Shown: positions 1-5,151 of the stretch, piece by piece | Position numbering within the stretch: position 1 is the first letter of the stretch | Layout of the letters: each line of letters opens with the position of its first letter | Source of the DNA: Clostridia bacterium | GTDB lineage: Bacteria; Bacillota; Clostridia; Christensenellales; Borkfalkiaceae | Reading direction: 5' to 3' | NCBI GenBank assembly: GCA_017452305.1 | Contig: JAFTMQ010000074.1 | Coordinates: forward strand, 1 to 5,967 | DNA: 5,967 bases | Position numbers and translations under genes: made by a program | Notes under the pieces: model-generated | Told to the model about the DNA's origin: nothing | The model's input: only the letters and a program-made list of their open reading frames with translations | Database searches by the model: none

Positions 1-2
1 CA

Positions 3-101
3 TCCTTGATGAATAACCACGAAGCAGATCAGGAGACTCTTCGGAAGATTGCCGAGGGAACTGTAAAACTCGTAGAGACCGGGGGTGATGAGCATGCCTA
101 A
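3..101 (+). CDS. C-terminal end of an unidentified protein (5' end outside window)
   Basis: An open frame enters from the left edge and ends at TAA 99-101. The visible tail is about 32 residues, charged and helix-like, containing LRKIAEGTVKLVE and ending GGDEHA. I do not recognise the family. Its stop overlaps the following ATG (94) by 8 bases, the tight coupling typical of operons. Because the next gene starts like HsdR, this could be the end of another gene of a type I restriction-modification locus, such as a methylase, specificity or accessory subunit. That is inference from position only. The frame is short and cut by the window edge, so it could also be chance. Confidence 0.4.
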   Translation, partial: SLMNNHEADQETLRKIAEGTVKLVETGGDEHA

Positions 102-231
102 GACACCGGAGCAGATAGCACGGGAGGCGATTGATCGACGGTTAAGCGATGCCGGATGGATCATTCAGGATATGAACAGGATAAATCTATGTGGGGGGAA
201 CGAAGGATGGTTACGATTTCTCTTTCCGTAG
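94..231 (+). pseudogene. hsdR: Type I restriction enzyme R subunit (HsdR), N-terminal fragment only
   Basis: HsdR is the ATP-dependent DNA-translocating and cleaving subunit of type I restriction-modification complexes. The first 32 residues match the conserved start of HsdR proteins: TPEQIAREAIDRRL, then DAGWIIQD, then an NL pair that the family normally follows with a xAxxGVAVRE-like segment. Here the match ends at NL (bases 187-189). The remaining 13 codons to TAG 229-231 are unrelated and lie antisense to rpsJ. A G-rich ribosome binding site (GGGGGTGA, 81-88) sits 5 bases before ATG 94; an in-frame ATG at 88 is possible but too close to it. The nuclease, helicase and translocase domains (normally about 1000 residues in all) are missing, so this is a broken gene or an assembly junction, not a functional enzyme. 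Confidence 0.6.
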
Positions 232-358
232 GAAGGGGAATAGGACCGCTAATTTTAGCGCCGCTCTTCTTCATAACCTCAACGATTTTGCTCGCTGCTT
301 CATCTACAAGTTCGTGACTATAAGCTGCCAACTTGATTCTGATTTTCTGTACTGCCAT
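161..358 (-). CDS. rpsJ: 30S ribosomal protein S10, truncated to its N-terminal half
   Basis: S10 is a small-subunit head protein that also acts in transcription antitermination with NusB. The frame starts MAVQKIRIKLAAYSHELVDE and carries the signature GPIPLPTE (residues 38-45), then ILRSPH to His56. It aligns without gaps to the first 56 residues of E. coli S10, which has about 103. The family continues after SPH with V-N-K-D; here it reads IDLSCSYPE and stops, so true homology ends near base 188-191. The start is well supported: AGGAGT (365-370 on the complement) lies 6 bases before the ATG. The rest of S10 and the usual next gene, rplC, are missing. The same break point ends HsdR on the other strand, which points to a DNA junction rather than a short S10 variant. 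Confidence 0.85.
   Translation of the reverse strand: MAVQKIRIKLAAYSHELVDEAASKIVEVMKKSGAKISGPIPLPTEREIVTILRSPHIDLSCSYPE
187..193. other. Junction between the hsdR and rpsJ fragments
   Basis: Plus-strand similarity to HsdR runs left to right up to Leu32 (bases 187-189). Minus-strand similarity to S10 runs right to left down to His56 (191-193). The two gene fragments point toward each other and both lose similarity within a few bases. No inverted repeat, target duplication or integrase site is visible at the join, so an insertion sequence edge is not indicated. Either the contig is chimeric here or the chromosome (or a duplicated rpsJ copy) is rearranged. Confidence 0.65.
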
Positions 359-364
359 TTTGTT

Positions 365-370
365 ACTCCT
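365..370 (-). promoter_or_regulatory. Ribosome binding site of rpsJ
   Basis: On the minus strand the hexamer AGGAGT lies 6 bases before the rpsJ ATG (356-358). It is a strong Gram-positive-type Shine-Dalgarno sequence and fixes the S10 start. Confidence 0.8.
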
Positions 371-456
371 TTTAGTTTATACTAACATTTTATTTTGCTG
401 TATCAACTTATCCGTGTGTATCGAGGTTTCCGCAAAATAAAAACACTCTTCCATTT

Positions 457-484
457 ACCGAGCGTTTTTACGCAAAGCCTCGGT
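457..484 (-). promoter_or_regulatory. Leader hairpin with competing alternative stem
   Basis: ACCGAG (457-462) pairs perfectly with CTCGGT (479-484), with a small inner GCGT/ACGC stem (462-465 with 470-473). A competing pairing is possible between CGAGG (423-427) and CCTCG (478-482), extended by TTT/AAA with one bulged base. The two structures share bases 478-482 and cannot form together. On the minus-strand transcript a U-rich stretch follows at a distance (about 433-445), too far away for a standard terminator. Confidence 0.4.
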
Positions 485-530
485 TAGTCGCAGGAGTCGA
501 GCCCCCACTTTTGTCGGCGGAAATTATCTG

Positions 531-552
531 CCAAGGCGGCTTTTTGCCTTGG
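531..552 (-). promoter_or_regulatory. Leader hairpin (perfect 7-bp stem)
   Basis: CCAAGGC (531-537) and GCCTTGG (546-552) form a perfect 7-bp stem around an 8-base loop. An outer CTG/CAG pairing (528-530 with 557-559) could extend it across a small internal loop. Neither strand has a U-tract next to the stem, so it is more likely a leader structure than a terminator. Confidence 0.5.
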
Positions 553-606
553 ATTTGCAGTAACTTCCCGCGTCAACCCATACACGCGTTTTTACACAGC
601 CTACTT

Positions 607-636
607 ATAATATCACACTCGTCAACCCCGTGTCAA
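607..636 (-). promoter_or_regulatory. Sigma-A promoter P2 for rpsJ
   Basis: Read on the minus strand: -35 TTGACA (631-636), an 18-base spacer, and -10 TATTAT (607-612). The -35 box is perfect. Just upstream of it, 641-669 is a run of A/T tracts (A7-T4-A7 on the minus strand) resembling an UP element, as expected for a ribosomal protein promoter. The predicted start is near base 600, leftward. Confidence 0.65.
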
Positions 637-649
637 CTGTTTAAACGCA

Positions 650-669
650 TTTTTTTAAAATTTTTTTAA
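650..669 (-). promoter_or_regulatory. UP-element-like A/T tract upstream of P2
   Basis: T7 (650-656), A4 (657-660) and T7 (661-667) give phased A/T tracts about 13 bases upstream of the P2 -35 box. On the minus strand this resembles the AAAWWTWTTTT core bound by the RNA polymerase alpha C-terminal domain. It may also bend the DNA. The match is by eye. Confidence 0.4.
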
Positions 670-768
670 GGAATTTTTGGACGAGCTTTTTTCTTTTATT
701 TTCCCTTTTTGCGCCGCGTTTTTTAGGGGCGGAAGAATTATTCCCACTCCCCTCTATTTTTATACCTA

Positions 769-797
769 TTGACACGCACGCACACGCAATATAATAT
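769..797 (+). promoter_or_regulatory. Sigma-A promoter of the POR gene
   Basis: -35 TTGACA (769-774) is perfect. The -10 is either TATAAT (790-795, 15-base spacer) or TAATAT (792-797, 17-base spacer); the second has better spacing. The predicted start is near 803, giving a POR leader of about 110 bases. It is interlocked with a leftward promoter at 796-824. Confidence 0.6.
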
Positions 798-824
798 TGT
801 ATACGTGCACGCGCGTATTGTCAA
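796..824 (-). promoter_or_regulatory. Leftward promoter P1, interlocked with the POR promoter
   Basis: On the minus strand: -35 TTGACA (819-824), exactly 17 bases, -10 TACAAT (796-801). This is close to the sigma-A consensus. It would start a leftward RNA near 789, an upstream promoter for rpsJ (leader about 430 bases) or for a separate short RNA. Its -10 abuts or overlaps the POR -10, so polymerase could not occupy both promoters at once. Confidence 0.55.
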
Positions 825-902
825 GCGTTTTGAGGTGCTTTTTCGCCGTTTTTTGCGTAATTTTACCCGCAATCGCGCATACTCGTTATATCCAAGCAAA
901 AC

Positions 903-907
903 GGAGG
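903..907 (+). promoter_or_regulatory. Ribosome binding site of the POR gene
   Basis: GGAGG lies 7 bases before ATG 915. It is a strong Shine-Dalgarno sequence and supports this start over any internal one. Confidence 0.85.
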
Positions 908-914
908 AATTTTT

Positions 915-3900
915 ATGAAAAGACGGTGCATTGACGCAAACACGGCGGTATCGGAGGTAGCTTACGCCTTTTCCGAGCTTGCCGTCATCTACCCCATCAC
1001 CCCTGCCTCGCCTATGGCGGAGCTTGCGGACGAGCTTTCCGCCAAGCAAACGCCCAACCTCTTTGACAGCGTAACGAAAGTAGTGCAAATGCAATCGGAA
1101 GCAGGCGCGGCGGGCGCGTTGCACGGCGCGGTAACCTGCGGGTGCTTGACCTCGACGTTTACATGCAGTCAAGGTCTGCTTTTAATGATGCCGAATATAT
1201 ACAAGCTTGCAGGCGAACTTTTGCCCTGCGTTTTTCACGTGAGCGCACGCTCCGTTGCCACCCACGCCTTGAATATTTTTTGCGACCACAGCGACGTAAT
1301 GGCGTGCCGCCAAACGGGCTTTATTTTTCTTGCCTCATCCTCGGTGCAGGAAAGCGCGGATTTTGCGCTCATCGCGCACCTGGGTGCCTTAAAAGCCCAA
1401 ATTCCCGTCTTGCATTTCTTCGACGGTTTCCGAACCTCACACGAATATTGCACGGTAGAAACGCTCGATTATGACGAGATGAAAAGCCTACTCGACGAGG
1501 AAGATATAGCACGATTTAGAGCGCGTGCCCTCTCCCCCGACAAGCCCATACAGCGCGGTACGGCGCAAAACGGCGACGTCTTTTTCCAAAACCGCGAAGC
1601 GTGCAGTCCGTACTACCTCGCCGCCCCCGAAATTATACAAGGGACGATGGATAAGGTGGCGCAAATCACGGGCAGAAAATACCGTCTTTTCGATTATTGC
1701 GGCGCGCCCGACGCGGAACGAGTAATCGTGCTGATGGGCAGCGGCGCAACCGTCGCGGAAGAAACGGCACTTGCCCTGCAATCCGAGGGGGAAAAAGTAG
1801 GCGTTGTAAAAGTCCGTCTTTACCGCCCGTTTTACGCGGAAGCATTTTTACAAGCGCTACCCCCTACTTGCCGTAAAATCACCGTTTTAGACCGCACCAA
1901 AGAGGCGGGCGCGCAGGGCGAGCCGTTATACCTTGACGTATGCGCAGCTTTGCAGGCAAAAATGGGGCAAAAAATGCAATTACACGGGGGCAGGTACGGA
2001 TTGGGCGGCAAAGAGTTCACACCAACCATGTGCCGCGCCGTCTTTGAAAATATGCAATCCGACCACCCCAAAGACCATTTCACCGTGGGGATTTCGGACG
2101 ATATTACGCACAATTCCTTAGATATTTCAAGCCCCTATTTTCCGCAAAAAACAGCGCGTACGGAGTGCGTATTTTACGGGCTTGGCTCAGACGGAACGGT
2201 GGGCGCAAACAAAAATTCTATCAAGCTCCTCGGCGAGCAAGACGGCTTATTCGCACAAGGATATTTTTATTACGACAGCCGTAAATCGGGTGGCGTTACC
2301 GTTTCCCATTTGCGCTTTGGCCGTGAGCCCATCCACTCCCCCTACCTCATTGAAAACCCCGACTTCGTCGCTTGCCACGACAAGTCCTACCTCGTCCGTT
2401 ACGATATGCTTTCAGGCATTAAAAAGGGCGGCGTATTTTTACTAAATTGCCCTTGGAAAGACCTATCGGAATTTGAAGAAAAACTACCCGCCCACGTCAA
2501 GCGGGAAATTGCGGAAAAACAGCTGCAATTTTACGTGATAGACGGTACGGGAATCGCCGAAGAAGTAGGCTTACGCGGACGGTCAAGCACGGTGATGCAA
2601 GCGGCGTTTTTTCGCCTACACACGCACGTATTGCCATATGCGCAAGCCATTTCCGTCCTCAAAAATCAACTGCAAAAAAGCTTTAAAAACAAGGGCGAAG
2701 AGACGATAAACCGCAATTTTGCCGCCTTGGACAAAGCGGAAAACGCTCTGCGTAAAATCGACTATCCAAGCGCGTGGAAAAACGCCGAAAAGGGCTTGCA
2801 ATTCCCCATGCGCTCGGACGATAAATATTTCCGCAATTTTATGCTGCCAATCCTCTCTTTAAAGGGAAATGACCTACCCATGTCCGCGTTTAATGCCGAC
2901 GGAAGCGTTGCCACCGCCACAATGAAACACGAAAAACACGGCGCGCCGAGCCACATTCCGACATGGATTGAAAGCAACTGTATTCAATGCAATCAATGCG
3001 CGTTCGTATGCCCGCACGCCACTATTCGCGCCTTCCTTTTCGATGAAAATACCCCTTTCCCCGACGGCTTTTCCACCCTCACCGCGTTCGGTATGCAAGA
3101 CAAGAAATTCCGCATCCAAGTTTCCCCTTACGATTGTATGGGCTGCGGCTTGTGCGCGGACATTTGCCCTGCCAAGGAAAAGGCGCTTGTCATGTCGCCC
3201 GCCCACGAGCTTTTAGAGCGGGAAAGCGCGCATTGGGATTTCGCCATTTCCACCGCTACGGCGGCGCAGTCCGTATTCAAAAAAGAGACGGTGAAAGGCA
3301 GTCAATTTCAAACTCCCCTTTTTGAATTTTCCTATGCCTGCGCAGGGTGCGGCGAGACGGCATATATCAAGGTTTTGACGCAGCTTTTCGGCGAAAAAAT
3401 GCTAATTGCCAACGCGACGGGTTGCTCCTCTATTTACGGCGGAAGCGCCCCCTCTTGCCCCTATACCGTAAACAAAGACGGCAAGGGCCCCGCGTGGGCA
3501 AATTCTCTGTTTGAGGACAATGCGGAGTTTGGCTTGGGTATGCGCTTGGCGTGCGACGTACGCGCGCAGGACGGGCGATCCGTTTGGATTATCGGCGGGG
3601 ACGGCTGGGCGTACGATATCGGTTACGGCGGGCTCGACCACGTGCTTGCGTCGGGGGAAAACGTGAATATTCTCGTGCTCGACAGCGAGGTGTATTCCAA
3701 TACGGGTGGTCAAATGAGCAAAGCCACACCCAAGGGCGCGACGGCACGTTTTGCGCGAGGCGGGAAACGAACCGCCAAGAAAAATTTGGGCTTGATGGCG
3801 ATGACTTACAAAAACGTTTACGTTGCGCAGGTGTGCATGGGCGCAAATTTACAGCAATTTTTAAATGCGCTCACCCAAGCGGAAGCCTACGACGGCCCCT

Positions 3901-4223
3901 CCCTCATTATCGCCTACGCCCCCTGCATTGCACACGGCTATTCCATGACGGAAACACTGCGCCGAGAACGGCTCGCCGTCGATTGCGGATATTGGCATTT
4001 ATACCGCTTTAATCCCCTTTTACGCGCGGAAAACAAGCCCTGCTTCGTCTTGGACAGCAAAGCGCCCACCGCCGATTTTAGAGAGTTTTTAGTGGGCGAA
4101 AACCGTTTCCGCTCCCTTTTAAACGCACAACCCGAACGGGCGGAAAGGCTGTTTGAGGAATTAAAAACGGAAAGTCAAGAAATTTATGCGCTCTATAAAA
4201 AGCTCGCGGACGGGCTTTTATAA
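915..4223 (+). CDS. nifJ: Pyruvate:ferredoxin (flavodoxin) oxidoreductase, single-chain
   Basis: Cytoplasmic enzyme converting pyruvate and CoA to acetyl-CoA and CO2 while reducing ferredoxin or flavodoxin; the central pyruvate step of anaerobic fermentation. At 1102 residues all usual fused domains are present. Domain I carries YPITPASPMAE (26-36, Thr29), Glu62 and Arg112, equivalents of D. africanus Thr31, Glu64 and Arg114. Domain II is near 270-390. The gamma-like domain has SDGTVGANK (about 423-431) and the KSGGVTVSHLRFG segment. The 2[4Fe-4S] domain has Cys689/692/695/699 and 741/744/747/751. The TPP domain has the proximal-cluster cysteines Cys809, 812, 837 and 1004, GDGWAYDIGYGG (Asp896) and EVYSNTGG (925-932). 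All catalytic residues look intact; Mg-ligand Thr991 is Ser924 here. About 64 residues are missing between Cys837 and Asp896, and there is no C-terminal domain VII. Transcribed alone and divergently from rpsJ. Use of other 2-oxoacids is unlikely but not excluded. Confidence 0.97.
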   Translation: MKRRCIDANTAVSEVAYAFSELAVIYPITPASPMAELADELSAKQTPNLFDSVTKVVQMQSEAGAAGALHGAVTCGCLTSTFTCSQGLLLMMPNIYKLAGELLPCVFHVSARSVATHALNIFCDHSDVMACRQTGFIFLASSSVQESADFALIAHLGALKAQIPVLHFFDGFRTSHEYCTVETLDYDEMKSLLDEEDIARFRARALSPDKPIQRGTAQNGDVFFQNREACSPYYLAAPEIIQGTMDKVAQITGRKYRLFDYCGAPDAERVIVLMGSGATVAEETALALQSEGEKVGVVKVRLYRPFYAEAFLQALPPTCRKITVLDRTKEAGAQGEPLYLDVCAALQAKMGQKMQLHGGRYGLGGKEFTPTMCRAVFENMQSDHPKDHFTVGISDDITHNSLDISSPYFPQKTARTECVFYGLGSDGTVGANKNSIKLLGEQDGLFAQGYFYYDSRKSGGVTVSHLRFGREPIHSPYLIENPDFVACHDKSYLVRYDMLSGIKKGGVFLLNCPWKDLSEFEEKLPAHVKREIAEKQLQFYVIDGTGIAEEVGLRGRSSTVMQAAFFRLHTHVLPYAQAISVLKNQLQKSFKNKGEETINRNFAALDKAENALRKIDYPSAWKNAEKGLQFPMRSDDKYFRNFMLPILSLKGNDLPMSAFNADGSVATATMKHEKHGAPSHIPTWIESNCIQCNQCAFVCPHATIRAFLFDENTPFPDGFSTLTAFGMQDKKFRIQVSPYDCMGCGLCADICPAKEKALVMSPAHELLERESAHWDFAISTATAAQSVFKKETVKGSQFQTPLFEFSYACAGCGETAYIKVLTQLFGEKMLIANATGCSSIYGGSAPSCPYTVNKDGKGPAWANSLFEDNAEFGLGMRLACDVRAQDGRSVWIIGGDGWAYDIGYGGLDHVLASGENVNILVLDSEVYSNTGGQMSKATPKGATARFARGGKRTAKKNLGLMAMTYKNVYVAQVCMGANLQQFLNALTQAEAYDGPSLIIAYAPCIAHGYSMTETLRRERLAVDCGYWHLYRFNPLLRAENKPCFVLDSKAPTADFREFLVGENRFRSLLNAQPERAERLFEELKTESQEIYALYKKLADGLL

Positions 4224-4226
4224 AAA

Positions 4227-4259
4227 AACAGACGGAATGCACGTTACATTCCGTCTGTT
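4227..4259 (-). terminator. Intrinsic terminator of the HAD gene, overlapping the POR gene end
   Basis: AACAGACGGAATG (4227-4239) and CATTCCGTCTGTT (4247-4259) form a perfect 13-bp stem with a 7-base loop. On the minus strand the stem is followed directly by seven U residues (complement of A4222-4228). On the plus strand it is followed by CACAG, without a U-tract. It is therefore a leftward terminator for the HAD gene; for POR transcripts it could serve as a stabilising 3' hairpin. The U-tract is encoded partly by the POR stop codon (4221-4223). Confidence 0.8.
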
Positions 4260-4333
4260 CACAGATAAAGTTATTTGCCATTTTTCGCGTTTATTTGCAC
4301 ATTTAAAAAGTACGCCGCCACACCGCTTGACGC

Positions 4334-5041
4334 TTATTCGATTTCCAAATAGCGAAGCAGATCGGCAAAGCCGCCCTGCGGATAACCGCTTAAATCCGCG
4401 CCTTTTTTGTTGATTAAGCAATCGGTGAGAAGAAAGACCTTCATCCCTAATTTTTCCGCCGCAACGTCCTCAATCGCATCGTTGCCGACCATAAGGCAGT
4501 CCTTGGGATTAACGCCGAGCTTATCCACCACCTCTTGATAATAAGCGGGGTTAGGCTTGCAGAAGCGGGAATTTTCGTAGGTCGTGAAAAGCTCGAAATC
4601 CTCGGGCGTTAAGCCTGCCCAACGAATACGGCTTTCGGTGGCAAACGAGGGGACTAAGGGGTTGGTGGCAAGCGCGACACGCATACCCTTTTCCTTGATT
4701 TTACGGACGGCAACAGCGGCGTCGGGGTTGAAACCGCAAGCCTTTTGCACGTCTTGGAATTCCGCGTGATAATATGCGTCAAATTGCGGCTCGTACTTGC
4801 GCACCTCCTTTCCATAGACCTTTTCAAAGTACAACCAAAACACCTCTTCGTTGGTGTTTGCACCGTCGTTTTTTACCATTGCTTCCGTGCCCGCCCAAAT
4901 ATTGGCAACGAGCACTTTGGGCTCAAAGCCGTAGGGCGCGACCTTTTGGGCAAGCCCGCCAAAATATGCCTTCGCAAAAACCTCTTGTTCCATCGGCAAA
5001 AGCGTACCGTCCAAATCGAATAAAACCATCTTAAACTGCAT
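4334..5041 (-). CDS. HAD-superfamily hydrolase (subfamily I, helical cap), probable phosphatase
   Basis: A complete 235-residue protein with all four HAD motifs. Motif I is LFDLDGT (7-13; nucleophile Asp9, acid/base Asp11). Motif II is ALATN (123-127, Thr126). Motif III is Lys162 in RFCKPNP. Motif IV is VGNDAIED (185-192; Asp188 and Asp192 bind Mg). A helical cap of about 100 residues lies between motifs I and II, as in phosphoglycolate-phosphatase and YjjG-type enzymes. It should hydrolyse a small phosphorylated metabolite in the cytoplasm; the substrate cannot be told from sequence. The N-terminal motif position supports the ATG at 5039-5041, but the ribosome binding site is weak (AACGGTAA about 9 bases before). 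No convincing promoter lies in the 110 bases upstream; TTGAAA (5073-5078) is a weak -35 candidate without a good -10. It ends at a strong terminator and is convergent with POR. Confidence 0.92.
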   Translation of the reverse strand: MQFKMVLFDLDGTLLPMEQEVFAKAYFGGLAQKVAPYGFEPKVLVANIWAGTEAMVKNDGANTNEEVFWLYFEKVYGKEVRKYEPQFDAYYHAEFQDVQKACGFNPDAAVAVRKIKEKGMRVALATNPLVPSFATESRIRWAGLTPEDFELFTTYENSRFCKPNPAYYQEVVDKLGVNPKDCLMVGNDAIEDVAAEKLGMKVFLLTDCLINKKGADLSGYPQGGFADLLRYLEIE

Positions 5042-5118
5042 AATTTTTTACCGTTATCGGCGCAAAAACGCATTTCAACGCGTACCTGCCCCTTCCTTTT
5101 GTGTCTTTTAGTAGAAAA

Positions 5119-5138
5119 GCCCCCGCTATCGCAAGGGC
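5119..5138 (-). terminator. Intrinsic terminator downstream of the GDPD gene
   Basis: On the minus strand GCCCTTGC and GCGGGGGC form an 8-bp stem (two G-U pairs) closed by a GATA tetraloop, followed by TTTTC. On the plus strand the same two positions become C-A mismatches, so the hairpin is stable mainly in the leftward transcript. It lies 13 bases after the GDPD stop codon and separates that gene from the HAD gene. Confidence 0.7.
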
Positions 5139-5151
5139 ATTTTTCCTTTGT

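Larger units (their letters stand above)
359..600 (-). promoter_or_regulatory. Long structured 5' leader of rpsJ
   Basis: If transcription starts from the promoter at 607-636, rpsJ has an untranslated leader of about 240 bases. It contains two clear hairpins (531-552 and 457-484) and an alternative pairing. I recognise no known riboswitch or T-box core in it. S10 operons in several bacteria have regulated leaders (in E. coli bound by L4), so a ribosomal-protein-responsive leader is plausible but unproven. No convincing open reading frame lies here. Confidence 0.45.

Noticed and set aside
191..385. Plus-strand 64-residue frame starting at the junction
   Set aside because: Lies antisense to rpsJ and its composition fits a complement reading; no family resemblance.
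484..520. Complete tRNA gene on the minus strand
   Set aside because: T-arm pairing is imperfect, no complementary 5' acceptor strand or anticodon arm exists at the right distance, so only a tRNA-like fragment is reported.
531..552. Hairpin as an intrinsic terminator for a gene on either strand
   Set aside because: The T-run is in the loop, not after the stem, on the plus strand, and no U-tract follows on the minus strand.
853..872. Possible hairpin TTGCG/CGCAA in the POR leader
   Set aside because: Only 5 bp with a 10-base loop in T-rich sequence; likely by chance.
738..1172. Minus-strand open frame of 144 residues spanning the POR start
   Set aside because: Arg/Lys-rich composition with no recognisable motif; it is antisense to the conserved N-terminus of POR and crosses its promoter. 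It is a shadow.
3551..4012. Plus-strand 153-residue frame inside POR
   Set aside because: Very Arg-rich, out-of-frame reading of the well-conserved TPP domain; no start signal or homology.
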